A DNA stretch of 36,659 nucleotides from Acidimicrobiia bacterium (GTDB lineage: Bacteria > Actinomycetota > Acidimicrobiia > Spongiisociales > UBA5794): positions 1-36,659 of the forward strand of contig JASJAS010000029.1 in assembly GCA_030066875.1 (NCBI GenBank), given 5' to 3'. The position numbers and the translations under genes are program-made. Below the pieces are notes generated by a model, which saw nothing but the letters and a program-made list of their open reading frames with translations, ran no database searches and had not been told where the DNA came from. Shown here piece after piece: positions 23,779-31,686 of the stretch. The first letter of the stretch is position 1. The number at the start of each line of letters is the position of its first letter.

Positions 23779-24210
23779 CTACGACTTGGTCGTCCTGAGG
23801 ACGATCCGGGTCTGCATCTCGGCCACGTCGCCGGTCTTCTTCAATTCCGCGAGAAGCCAATTCAGCTGTTCCGCAGATGGGACCCAAACGTCGAGCGCGC
23901 AGTCGAATGGACCAGTGACAAACCTTGCGGCGGTGACCTCGGGGAGGCTTTCGAGTAGTGGAATGAACTCGTCGCCGAACCTCGACTGATTGAACTTGAT
24001 ATCGACCAGTGCGTGGATGGTGTTGCCGAGAGCAGCATGATTGATGCGTGCGCTGAATCCGGCGATTACGCCTTCGGCAACGAGGCGGTCGACCCGAGCT
24101 GCCGCCGCCGTGGGACTCAACCCAACACGGCTCCCGAGCTCTCGATAGGACATTCGCCCCTCCGTGTCTAGAGCACGAAGGATTCCAGCGTCGATTGCAT
24201 CGATCTCCAT
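23779..24210 (-). CDS. Lrp/AsnC-family regulator
   Basis: A 143-residue feast/famine regulator. The N-terminal helix-turn-helix is IDAIDAGILRALDTEGRMSY followed by RELGSRVGLSPTAAAARVDR. The C-terminal RAM effector domain (about 65-143) has ALGNTIHALVDIKF and FVTGPFDCALDVWV. Such proteins sense amino acids. The family-length start at ATG 24210 is chosen; a much longer in-frame reading is arginine/serine-rich and unlikely. TACACT lies exactly seven bases before the ATG, pointing to a leaderless mRNA. The gene is single; its targets are unknown. Confidence 0.88.
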   Translation of the reverse strand: MEIDAIDAGILRALDTEGRMSYRELGSRVGLSPTAAAARVDRLVAEGVIAGFSARINHAALGNTIHALVDIKFNQSRFGDEFIPLLESLPEVTAARFVTGPFDCALDVWVPSAEQLNWLLAELKKTGDVAEMQTRIVLRTTKS

Positions 24211-24217
24211 GGAAACC

Positions 24218-24223
24218 AGTGTA
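24218..24223 (-). promoter_or_regulatory. -10 box, leaderless start of the Lrp gene
   Basis: On the minus strand TACACT is followed by seven bases and the ATG at 24210. There is no Shine-Dalgarno sequence. The -35 region is not distinct. Confidence 0.5.
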
Positions 24224-24307
24224 GTTCGAGCGATATGGGTCGGAATACGCTGACACATAGCGTGCGACCTTCGGCATAATGGCACCACGCTACGAAAGGC
24301 GGCGAGC

Positions 24308-24577
24308 ATGCTCACAGACCGTTTCTCTCGACTCTTCGGACGCCTCCTATCTCGTTGGGTGAAGTACCAGGACGCGCCCCGTGATCCGGCACGCGTCACC
24401 GAGCTGGCCGCTGCCCGCATCGAGCTGGACGAGGTGCGCTCGGAGATCGCCGGGGAGCGGGAGCTCTTGCTCGTCCATGCAGCACCGGTCCGGTCGGATG
24501 CACCGCGCGTTGCCGTCTCCGACGAAGGTCTGCGCCGTCTCCGCGTCGCCGGGATCGGTCTCGACACCAACGGTTAG
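24308..24577 (+). CDS. small hypothetical protein
   Basis: An 89-residue basic protein, mostly helical, with a possible short amphipathic N-terminus (LTDRFSRLFGRLLSRWVKY) and a central helix rich in Glu/Arg. No family recognised. Support is modest: an AAAGGCGG upstream of the ATG and a frame open between the divergent Lrp gene and the convergent dGTPase gene. Confidence 0.5.
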   Translation: MLTDRFSRLFGRLLSRWVKYQDAPRDPARVTELAAARIELDEVRSEIAGERELLLVHAAPVRSDAPRVAVSDEGLRRLRVAGIGLDTNG

Positions 24578-24595
24578 CGAGGCCCACCCCTTCCG

Positions 24596-25594
24596 CTAGA
24601 ACAGCCGCGGGCGGTACAGCTCGTCGTGAACGCGGATGGCGTAGCGGTCGGTCATGCCCGCCACGTAGTCAATGACCTGTGTCATAGTGTCGGCTTCGGT
24701 GTGACGGTAGCTCTCCGGTATCTCGGAGTCGTGGTCGACGAAGTAGCGCACGAGGTCACCGATGATCCCGATCACGGTACGCCTCTGTCCCTCGGTCTCC
24801 GGCCTGAGGTAGACCCGCTGAAACATGAAATCGCGCAGCTCGTTCATGACCTCTAGCGAGTCATCGTCCATGACGACTGCACCGCGGTCGACCGACTCGT
24901 TGACCACCGCCCGAATCATGGAAGCGACCCACTCGCTGCCGGGCTCTCCAAAAGTCGACAGAGCTGCAGCCGGCAAGTCGGTACGCCTGATGACTTCGGC
25001 CCGCATCGCGTCCTCGACATCGTGTGTCAGGTATGCAATACGGTCGGCAAAGCGGCACACATATCCTTCAGGAGTGGCAGGCGCCTCGGGAATCTTCCAG
25101 GAATGAGCGCGAATCCCGTCGAGGACCTCCCAAGTCAAGTTCTTCGGTTCGAGGACCTCGAAGATCCGCACGCCCTGGGCGGAATGCAGCCACTCACCGG
25201 GAACGAATTCGCTCAGCGCATCTTCCCCGGTATGACCGAAAGGGGAATGGCCGACGTCGTGGGCTAGGCAAATCGCTTCAGCTAGGTCCTCATTGAGCGC
25301 GAGGTTGCGCGCAATCGACCTGCCGATCTGGGTCACCTGCAGCGTGTGTGTCAACCGGGTTACGTAATGATCCCCCTCCGGATTGATGAACACCTGGGTC
25401 TTGTGTTTCAGCCGGCGGAACGCCTTCGAATGAACAATCCGGTCCCGATCGCGCTGAAAGGCGGTTCTGTAGGCGCCCTGCAACTCGGGGAGGGCCCGTC
25501 CCCGAGTGTCCGCCGACAACGTGGCGGCCGGGGCCAGGTTCTCCAGTTCGATCCGCTCGGTGTCCTCTCGGGTTCTCCGGATGTATCTACTCAT
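24596..25594 (-). CDS. dgt: deoxyguanosinetriphosphate triphosphohydrolase-like protein
   Basis: A 332-residue HD-domain dNTPase, which cuts dGTP or other dNTPs to the deoxynucleoside and triphosphate. The metal-site residues are visible: His83 (RLTHTLQV), His112-Asp113 (LAHDVGHSPFGHTGE) and a later Asp in DRIAYLTHDVED. The conserved N-terminal RIVHSKAFRRLKHKTQVF is present. The length is that of the short bacterial class (about 330-400 residues). It starts 12 bases after the importer permease stop, so it may be the last gene of that transcript. No ribosome site is obvious. Confidence 0.92.
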   Translation of the reverse strand: MSRYIRRTREDTERIELENLAPAATLSADTRGRALPELQGAYRTAFQRDRDRIVHSKAFRRLKHKTQVFINPEGDHYVTRLTHTLQVTQIGRSIARNLALNEDLAEAICLAHDVGHSPFGHTGEDALSEFVPGEWLHSAQGVRIFEVLEPKNLTWEVLDGIRAHSWKIPEAPATPEGYVCRFADRIAYLTHDVEDAMRAEVIRRTDLPAAALSTFGEPGSEWVASMIRAVVNESVDRGAVVMDDDSLEVMNELRDFMFQRVYLRPETEGQRRTVIGIIGDLVRYFVDHDSEIPESYRHTEADTMTQVIDYVAGMTDRYAIRVHDELYRPRLF

Positions 25595-25606
25595 ACAGAG
25601 GAGCCG

Positions 25607-27892
25607 TTAGACGAGACGCTCGCGCAGGCGGGCCGAGATGTAGTCCATGGTTGCCACAACGATCGCGATCGCCAGCATCTGGGCGGCGGCCGCCCGGTAT
25701 TGCAGGAGATTGATGTTCTGTTGGAGGAGGAAGCCGATACCACCGCCACCGACGAACCCGATGATCGTCGACATGCGGACGTTGATATCCCACCGGTACA
25801 TCGTGAATGAGATATACGGCGGAACGATCTGCGGGACGACGGCATAGACGACGGTTTGTAGCCGCGTCGCGCCGGTAGCGCGAACCGCTTCGAGCGGGCC
25901 GGCGGCAATGCTCTCCACCTGCTCTGAGTACAGCTTTGCCAAGGCAGCAGTCGTGTGCAGGGCCAACGCCAGCGAACCGGCAAACGGGCCAAACCCGACC
26001 CACACCACGAACACGATGCCCATGACCAAAGGTTCGATTGACCGCAGGGTGTTGAACAACGTGCGCGCTGCGTAGTAGATGACCAGACCGACCCCGACTG
26101 ACTCTTTCCTGTAGGCGCGTATCGCTAGGCCCAGGCCGATTAGTGCGCCGATCATGACGGGGATCCAGAACGTTCGCATCGGATTGTCGAACTCGTAGAA
26201 CCAGTTGATGATCATGCCGATGATGGCCGCGACGACGGCCCCTGCAGCTGCAGCTAGCGGCAGATTGATCGTCCGGACCAATCCCGCAGGGAGCCTGGTG
26301 CGCATGGCGTAGCCCAGCCGGCCGGCCAGATTCATCAGTACGCCGGCTCCGAGGATGGCGCTGATGATCACCAGGATCGCCTCGAGCAGTTCGCCCATGG
26401 TGGCGATGAATGTGCCCAAGAAGCCGAACAGCCCGAGATTATCTCCCAGGAACCCGCCGACATCCATCGAGAGCTCGGAGAACAGGTATAGGAAGAGGAT
26501 CCCAGCGAAACCGACAACACCAAGAGCTGCTCCACGAGCAGCTTTGGTCTGGGTGGAAGGTGGCTCGACATCGTGTTCGGGGATGGCCCAGCGGATGGTG
26601 TAGTACATCGCGAGTGGAAGCAAGACCAGCCCGATCACCATCACGCCCCAGTTCTCGGTAAGCGTGCCGGAGATGTCGCTAGCCCATCCGGCAAGCAATG
26701 CGCCGAGGACCAGGCCGACCGGAAAGGCGAGCATGTTGAGCGCCAGATTGGTTACCGGGGTGCTTATGTCGCGCATCAGGTTGCGGGCCGCCAGGAAGGA
26801 CAGCGGTATTGCCAGGAGCAGGCCAACCGTGGTGGCAAGAAAGGCGAGGGCAACCGTCTCGATGATCTTGTCCCAGGTCTCGAGAGCGTTCTCGGAAAGG
26901 CGTGGAGACAGGGCGAACAAATCCCCAATCGCGGTTCGGTCAAATCGATTGAGCTCGTCACTGTCGTAAACCACGACTTCCCACTCGCCGAGGTCGGTTC
27001 CTGCGTCGCCGGAGATCGTCACCTGTGGTGGATCGCTCTCGAGATCCGCCGCACTGACAACGACCTCGGCGCCGTTGCCGGTCACGTCACCCGAGAAGCT
27101 CTGGATACGCGCCTCTCCGACGTCGAACGGGATCTCTCCCTGGGCCGGGCCTGAGGTCGGGCTGCTCTCGTTACCGAAGGAGATGAATTGGACGAGGTTG
27201 TCATCGGGACCGACGAGAACCACCGCGCCGATCTCCTGGACCCGACCGGTGAGCACGCTCAACGCAATTTCGCCGGAGTCGGGAATCACTCCGGTGTCCT
27301 CGACGCCGTTTTCGTTGGCATCTGTCCACACAGAGACGCGATTGGTCCAGCTTCCGACTTCTGTCTTGGTGCGCGCCTGGATCTGTTGAGCGTTCTCCGA
27401 TTCACGGGCCGGTAGCTCGACATCGATGGTGAACTCGCCATCGGCGTCGGTCTCGAATCGATCGAGCGTCAGCGTGATGGCGAATTCCGAATCCGGGACG
27501 AAGTCGAGGCCTGCGGACGCTTCGGGTTCGAATCCGAATCCTTGAACGGTGACGATATCGCCGGGACTGCCGCATGAGGGTTCGACCACAATGTACGGTT
27601 CAGTGCGGTCGATCTCCGGAGTTACGTCCGAGCACGGAACAAAGAGGTCGGCCGTCACCAGGATTTCTTCGGTGTCGTAATGAATCAGATCTGGGTGGGC
27701 AAGTGCGCGCAGAATGCGGAACAGTTGCTCGCGGCGGGTCTCGTCTTTGATTTGGGATAGGTCGACGTCGGTCGCTTGCACGCTGAAGGCGTAAGCAACA
27801 AACGCCAGCGCGATGCCGAGAATGATCATGAACCAGCGGCGACCCGAACGCTTCCGTTTCGGCTCGGAGGCGGTGGTGTTCTCATCCGACAC
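25607..27892 (-). CDS. phnE: PhnE-type ABC permease with large extracellular domain and membrane insertion
   Basis: A 761-residue permease, compared with about 260-290 for ordinary PhnE. TM1 is at about 21-38. An extracellular region (about 42-325) follows, with an IPT/Ig-like part (VVEPSCGSPGDIVTVQGFGF) and a second strand-rich part. The permease core begins at about 336 (LETWDKIIETVALAF...AARNLM) and resumes at about 614 (NTLRSIEPLVMGIVFVVWVG), with the transport motif EAVRATGATRLQTVVYAVVP and the terminal MDYISARLRERL. Between the two halves is an insertion of about 240 residues with several extra helices. The GTG at 27892 is chosen because AAGGAGG lies six bases upstream; it overlaps the phnC stop by 11 bases. 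Confidence 0.85.
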   Translation of the reverse strand: MSDENTTASEPKRKRSGRRWFMIILGIALAFVAYAFSVQATDVDLSQIKDETRREQLFRILRALAHPDLIHYDTEEILVTADLFVPCSDVTPEIDRTEPYIVVEPSCGSPGDIVTVQGFGFEPEASAGLDFVPDSEFAITLTLDRFETDADGEFTIDVELPARESENAQQIQARTKTEVGSWTNRVSVWTDANENGVEDTGVIPDSGEIALSVLTGRVQEIGAVVLVGPDDNLVQFISFGNESSPTSGPAQGEIPFDVGEARIQSFSGDVTGNGAEVVVSAADLESDPPQVTISGDAGTDLGEWEVVVYDSDELNRFDRTAIGDLFALSPRLSENALETWDKIIETVALAFLATTVGLLLAIPLSFLAARNLMRDISTPVTNLALNMLAFPVGLVLGALLAGWASDISGTLTENWGVMVIGLVLLPLAMYYTIRWAIPEHDVEPPSTQTKAARGAALGVVGFAGILFLYLFSELSMDVGGFLGDNLGLFGFLGTFIATMGELLEAILVIISAILGAGVLMNLAGRLGYAMRTRLPAGLVRTINLPLAAAAGAVVAAIIGMIINWFYEFDNPMRTFWIPVMIGALIGLGLAIRAYRKESVGVGLVIYYAARTLFNTLRSIEPLVMGIVFVVWVGFGPFAGSLALALHTTAALAKLYSEQVESIAAGPLEAVRATGATRLQTVVYAVVPQIVPPYISFTMYRWDINVRMSTIIGFVGGGGIGFLLQQNINLLQYRAAAAQMLAIAIVVATMDYISARLRERLV

Positions 27893-28634
27893 GCTCGGCC
27901 TCCTTCCCATAGATCTCCTTGAACTTCTCGTCATCGATCTCTGACGGCGGCCCTTCGAAGACGAGCCTTCCTTCATTCAGGGCTATGGCCTTGTCCGCAT
28001 AGCGGTGCACCAGATCGAGGAAGTGGAGCGAACAGAGCACCGTGACGTCTTCCTCCTGGTTGATCGTCTCGAGGTATTGCATGATGGAGTGGGCCAGCAC
28101 CGGGTCGAGGCTGGCTACCGGTTCGTCGGCGAGAATGAGTTCGGGCGACTGAATCATCGCTCGTGCAATGCCGACCCTTTGCTGCTGACCCCCCGACAGC
28201 TCGTCTGCTCGGTTGTTCGCCTTCTCCCGCAAGCCGACCCGGTCGAGCTGTGCGTAGGCTCGGTCGACGTCGTCTCTCGAGAAACGGTTCACCAAGCTCA
28301 TGGCCGGGTTGGTGTAGCCGAGCCGGCCGGACAGGACGTTGGTCAACACCTTGGACCGTTCGACGAGGTTGAAATGCTGGAAGACCATGCCCATCCGTCG
28401 GCGAATCCGACGCAGGTCTTCTTGAGAGGCGTTTGTGATGTCCTCACCGTTCCAGGTGATGCGGCCCTCGGTCGGTTCGATCAGCCGGTTGATGCAGCGG
28501 AGGAGTGTTGACTTGCCTGAACCCGAGAGGCCGATAACGGCCAGGAACTGGCCCGGCGGGACTTCGAAGCTCACATCCTCCAGCGCCAGAACCCCTCCCT
28601 CGTAGACCTTGGCCAGATGCTCAACCTTCAGCAT
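27882..28634 (-). CDS. phnC: PhnC-type ABC transporter ATPase
   Basis: A 250-residue ATP-binding subunit for import of phosphonate, phosphite or phosphate esters. Walker A is GLSGSGKST, the Q-loop region is GMVFQHFNLV, the ABC signature is LSGGQQQRVGIARAM, Walker B is LILADEP followed by VASLDP, and the switch His is in CSLHFLDL. Length and motifs match PhnC. It overlaps the permease gene downstream, and a strong hairpin separates it from the binding-protein gene upstream. Confidence 0.92.
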   Translation of the reverse strand: MLKVEHLAKVYEGGVLALEDVSFEVPPGQFLAVIGLSGSGKSTLLRCINRLIEPTEGRITWNGEDITNASQEDLRRIRRRMGMVFQHFNLVERSKVLTNVLSGRLGYTNPAMSLVNRFSRDDVDRAYAQLDRVGLREKANNRADELSGGQQQRVGIARAMIQSPELILADEPVASLDPVLAHSIMQYLETINQEEDVTVLCSLHFLDLVHRYADKAIALNEGRLVFEGPPSEIDDEKFKEIYGKEAERVG

Positions 28635-28694
28635 GCCAACACCATTGCTTCCCCTCGATTGATGCTCAGTTCATTCTGGTCGGTGGTCAACGCT

Positions 28695-28737
28695 CAATGC
28701 GAAACGGGCGGGGATAATCCCCGCCCGAATCGCATTG
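28695..28737 (-). terminator. strong stem-loop between binding-protein and ATPase genes
   Basis: A nine-base stem CGGGCGGGG / CCCCGCCCG with loop ATAAT (28705-28727) is extended by an outer pair CAATGCG / CGCATTG (28695-28701 and 28731-28737). No T-run follows on the transcribed strand, so it is probably not a full intrinsic terminator. It is better explained as an intercistronic hairpin that stabilises the binding-protein message or partly terminates transcription, keeping the binding protein in excess over the membrane subunits. Confidence 0.7.
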
Positions 28738-28753
28738 ATCTGTCGATATCGGT

Positions 28754-29899
28754 CTAGAAGTCGTCGAGCGTGTAACCCAGACCCTGCAACAAGGCGCGGA
28801 TTGAGTCGAACTCAGCATCGTTGGTCGGTGCCACGTTGTCCCAACTGTATGCATCGAATGCAGTTGCGAAACCATCAGGATCGTTTTCTGCATAGTCGAG
28901 CATCGCCTGGACGATCATGTCCTTGAGATCGGTCGGGAAGTCGGGGCTGAAGGCCATTCCGTCGTTGGGAATCGGATCTGAAAGCCCAATGATCTTCACT
29001 TTGGCCACCACGTCAGGAGCTTCCTCACGGATATTCCGACGAGCATCCCGAACCTCTACATCGCCACAGACGAGGTCGCCCTCGCCGAACTTCCCCTCTG
29101 CCTGGTCGGCGGCCACGATGTAGCAGTCGTCCGGGTTGGTGACGTCGGCGTTGGCCGGGTCGTTGTCCCACTGGCTCACGCCATCGACGCTGATGTAGGG
29201 GCTGTAGAACGTGGTTCCGAAGTCGGCCTCGCCGTTGTAGACAGCCCGCGCCGTGGCCGAGTGGCCTCCGGCCTCGAACGAGTCGCCGACCTCGAGGCCC
29301 AGGGAATTGAACAGAGCCGTCGGGACCAGGAACCCGGAGGTCGAAATGGCTTCCGGATAGGCCCACTTCTTGCCAGCAAGGTCGTCGATCGTTTCAATCC
29401 CGCTATCTCGCTGAACAATGAACTGCGTCCAGTACTCGAAGTAGCCAAATCGCTTCGACTTGAGTGCCATTTCGACGTCACAGAGGTCGCTCGCCAGCAC
29501 GTAGCCATTGGCCGGGATGAACCCGATAGTCCTGTCACGGGACGCACACATCTCCTCGATGGTTGCCGCGTATGAGGAGCCCACGCCGACGTCGAACTCG
29601 AGGCCGGTCGCGTCTGTCAGCACCTGGTCCAGCAGCTCGCCACCGGCGATGATCTCTTCGGCGCTGACCGACGGGACGAAGAGCACCCCGATTGGGTTCT
29701 CCGCCGTGCCGATCTGCGGTGCCGGAGCCTCAGTCGTCGTCGGTGCGGCCGTTGTCGTCGTCGGAGCCTCCGTCGTCGGTGCGGCCGTTGTCGTTGTCGG
29801 TGCTGCAGTTGTCTCGTCTGCGGTGTCGTCAGAGTCGCCACAGGCGGCCATCAGCAACGCCAGAACAGCAAATAACGCAAATAGCTTGCGAATAGTCAT
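28754..29899 (-). CDS. phnD: PhnD-type substrate-binding lipoprotein
   Basis: A 381-residue lipoprotein. The signal peptide ends in the lipobox LMAAC (Cys20), then comes a Thr/Pro/Ala linker of about 40 residues tethering the domain to the membrane. The periplasmic-binding fold of the PhnD/PtxB family follows: IGVLFVPSVSAEEI, a binding segment near GSSYAATIEEM, DLAGKKWAYPEAISTSGFLV, GGHSATARAVYNGEADFG and the late SDPIPNDGMAFSPDF. The ligand may be a phosphonate, phosphite or phosphate compound; no phosphonate-degrading enzyme lies in the window. The ATG at 29899 is chosen because the signal peptide starts there and AAGGGAG lies upstream. Confidence 0.9.
   Translation of the reverse strand: MTIRKLFALFAVLALLMAACGDSDDTADETTAAPTTTTAAPTTEAPTTTTAAPTTTEAPAPQIGTAENPIGVLFVPSVSAEEIIAGGELLDQVLTDATGLEFDVGVGSSYAATIEEMCASRDRTIGFIPANGYVLASDLCDVEMALKSKRFGYFEYWTQFIVQRDSGIETIDDLAGKKWAYPEAISTSGFLVPTALFNSLGLEVGDSFEAGGHSATARAVYNGEADFGTTFYSPYISVDGVSQWDNDPANADVTNPDDCYIVAADQAEGKFGEGDLVCGDVEVRDARRNIREEAPDVVAKVKIIGLSDPIPNDGMAFSPDFPTDLKDMIVQAMLDYAENDPDGFATAFDAYSWDNVAPTNDAEFDSIRALLQGLGYTLDDF
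29737..29794. repeat. direct repeat in the lipoprotein linker
   Basis: Two identical 22-base copies start at 29737 and 29773, 36 bases (12 codons) apart. They encode the Thr/Ala/Pro linker of the binding lipoprotein. Such a repeat can change in copy number by slippage, altering tether length without a frameshift. Confidence 0.7.
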
Positions 29900-29932
29900 T
29901 GCGAATGCACTCCCTTTGGTTGCCCAGTGTGT

Positions 29933-29951
29933 GTGTACCACTCGCGTACAC
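29933..29951. promoter_or_regulatory. inverted repeat upstream of phnD
   Basis: GTGTAC and GTACAC flank a seven-base centre about 34 bases before the phnD start. It may be an operator or a leader stem. The surrounding 190-base gap (29900-30089) holds no gene that I can see; TAGTGT at about 29959 on the minus strand is a possible -10 box without a good -35. Confidence 0.4.
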
Positions 29952-30089
29952 CCCGAACACTAGACCTCAGAGCGATTTGCGCCTATTTCGCAACCGGCCT
30001 TTTCGCGCGAGCTGGCCGGACCTCGTCGATGCCGACCTGCATGAGCGCCTGAGTCGCGGGTCGATCGGGCACGCGGCAGTGGAGTTCCG

Positions 30090-30659
30090 CTAGGCCGTCT
30101 GGCTCCAGACGCACTCCTCCTCCTTGATGAAGGAGCAGAACTCAGCCCAGTCGCGGATGTCGCGTACCCCGATGACAGGATCGTTCCACGGCCGGATGTA
30201 GCGGCACACAATCGCCTCAGGACGGTGCTCGACCAAGGCCGCCAACGCCGCCGGCGAGTCGTCCAGATAAACGTCACATTGCACTCGCCACTTGTCGCGA
30301 ATCAAGTGGATCTCGCGTGTTGGGATGTGATGCTCGGCAATCCACGCGAAGGTGTCCGATGCAGCCCAGTCGGGCTTCATCGAGAGGATCACGATGTCGT
30401 GGTTTGCGGCGAGTTCGTTGAGTGTGCTCAGCGCACCCGGATACGGGATCAGATCGCGAAACACTGTCGGTCCGCCACCGGCGGCACCCGCCCAGTCCCA
30501 GAACGCTGCCATGTCGGTGAAGTGGGTCAGGTCACCGGCGGCGTCCCAATGCTCAACCATCTCCTCATTGAGGTGGGTCCCGAATTCCATGTTGTAGCGA
30601 GTCATCCAGCCCAGGATGAAGTTGGCGACAACACCGTCCAGATCTATTCCAAGGCGCAT
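30090..30659 (-). CDS. HAD-type 5'(3')-deoxyribonucleotidase-like phosphatase
   Basis: A 189-residue haloacid-dehalogenase-fold protein of the NT5C (5'-nucleotidase, deoxy) type. Motif I is GIDLDGVVANF, with nucleophile Asp6 and acid/base Asp8. Motif II is around VILSMKP, and the acidic motif IV is VYLDDSPAAL. A helical cap lies between about 15 and 70. It probably removes phosphate from a (deoxy)nucleotide, but related proteins act on other phosphoesters. The ATG at 30659 is chosen because motif I follows at once; it lies two bases after the DUF3152 stop, so both genes share a transcript. Confidence 0.8.
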   Translation of the reverse strand: MRLGIDLDGVVANFILGWMTRYNMEFGTHLNEEMVEHWDAAGDLTHFTDMAAFWDWAGAAGGGPTVFRDLIPYPGALSTLNELAANHDIVILSMKPDWAASDTFAWIAEHHIPTREIHLIRDKWRVQCDVYLDDSPAALAALVEHRPEAIVCRYIRPWNDPVIGVRDIRDWAEFCSFIKEEECVWSQTA

Positions 30660-30661
30660 GT

Positions 30662-31573
30662 CTACCTTTCGTCCACAGTCGGCCAGCCATTTAGGAGGCA
30701 TTCTCGGAGGCCCTTCGTTTGTTGCATCATGACCGGGGCAACTTCACCGGGTCCGGGACACGATCTGTGTCCATGACCCAGGAAGTGACCGACTTCGTGG
30801 TTCACTAGATACTGTCGGTAGATGCCGAGGTCGTTTGCGTACTCCTCGGTTCCCGTTTCCCAGCGCATCACGTTGAGGACCACCCGGTTCCCGTTGCGGC
30901 ACGAATACTTGCCCGCGGTCCTCATCGGGTAGCACAGCCGGTTCGTGGTATCGGGAGAAGCAAGGACTACACGAAAGTCGAACTCTCCGTCGTCGACGAG
31001 TCCGAACATGAACTCTCCGTCGCCACCCCAGCCGCGAGAGTCGTTGAGGATTGCTGCAACGGCTTCAGCAAAGCAACCGCCGTCGATGGCGAGACCGTCC
31101 TCGACTTCGACGAGAAAGCGGAGGGATCCGTCGACACCCGCAGGTAGGCCGCTGGCAGCGACGACGCTGGTGCTTCCCTGCGGGTCGTGTTCAGCCTCAA
31201 TCGTGCAAGATGGAACTGTGTCGGGTGACAGGGCGGCTTGTAGAAGCTCGTCGGGCGGAGCTGCGCATTCGTTGGGAGGAAGCGCGTCGCACAGGTCGGC
31301 AGGCGGGGGGACGAGCGGCCCGTCGGCCCGGGGACTCGTGGCCGTCTGTTGGTCCGGAGGGGAAGTCGGGGTCGCCGGCGGATCAGTTGTCACCGGCCGG
31401 ATTCCGACCGGTTCCGTTCGCGTATCTGACTCTGCAGCATCCAAATCGTTCAGCCCCGATGTGAAGGCAGCGACGACGAGAAGCGATGCGATCGCGAGCC
31501 CGATTCTGAAGACGTTTCGCAGGCGGAAGCGGCGCCGTCCGGCTACCCGCAAGCCGATGGGGGAAGTACTCAC
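30662..31573 (-). CDS. DUF3152 protein, membrane-anchored metallopeptidase-like
   Basis: A 303-residue actinomycete-type protein. A basic N-terminus precedes one transmembrane/signal-anchor helix (about 22-40: FRIGLAIASLLVVAAFTSG). A Pro/Thr-rich linker follows (about 50-95), then the DUF3152 domain with FLVEVEDGLAIDGGCFAEAV, NDSRGWGGDGEF, NRVVLNVMRWETG and the zinc-type motif HEVGHFLGHGH (about 259-269), followed by a Met-turn-like PVMMQQ. Several paired cysteines suggest disulphides outside the cell. This is the pattern of a zinc metalloprotease; activity in this family is not established as far as I know. GTG start at 31573, with TACCCT six bases upstream. Confidence 0.85.
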   Translation of the reverse strand: MSTSPIGLRVAGRRRFRLRNVFRIGLAIASLLVVAAFTSGLNDLDAAESDTRTEPVGIRPVTTDPPATPTSPPDQQTATSPRADGPLVPPPADLCDALPPNECAAPPDELLQAALSPDTVPSCTIEAEHDPQGSTSVVAASGLPAGVDGSLRFLVEVEDGLAIDGGCFAEAVAAILNDSRGWGGDGEFMFGLVDDGEFDFRVVLASPDTTNRLCYPMRTAGKYSCRNGNRVVLNVMRWETGTEEYANDLGIYRQYLVNHEVGHFLGHGHRSCPGPGEVAPVMMQQTKGLRECLLNGWPTVDER

Positions 31574-31579
31574 GCCCGC

Positions 31580-31585
31580 AGGGTA
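31580..31585 (-). promoter_or_regulatory. -10-like box before the DUF3152 GTG start
   Basis: On the minus strand TACCCT is followed by six bases and the GTG at 31573, with no ribosome site. The same arrangement occurs at 21249-21263. A divergent leaderless-type start for dnaX lies about 100 bases away. Confidence 0.4.
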
Positions 31586-31673
31586 AGCCCAGGAAAATGA
31601 CACGCGTGTGATTTCCGCTGTTGGCGCCGTTCTGGGCGAGCATCGAGCCGGGCGGGATGTCACTCGGCTCAGG

Positions 31674-31679
31674 TACCAT
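31674..31679 (+). promoter_or_regulatory. -10 box, leaderless start of dnaX
   Basis: TACCAT is followed by exactly seven bases and the ATG at 31687, with no Shine-Dalgarno sequence in between. A clear -35 box is lacking. Confidence 0.5.
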
Positions 31680-31686
31680 CGCCGCA

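Noticed and set aside
22979-24277. A 432-codon open frame on the minus strand opposite the MerR and GyrI-like genes.
   Set aside because: It is the shadow of two well-supported genes, with Arg/His-rich low-information composition.
31574-31686. Search for a small SRP RNA or tRNA upstream of dnaX, where they occur in some genomes.
   Set aside because: No GGAAGCAGCC-type SRP core or tRNA arms are present; the 113 bases fit two divergent leaderless promoters.
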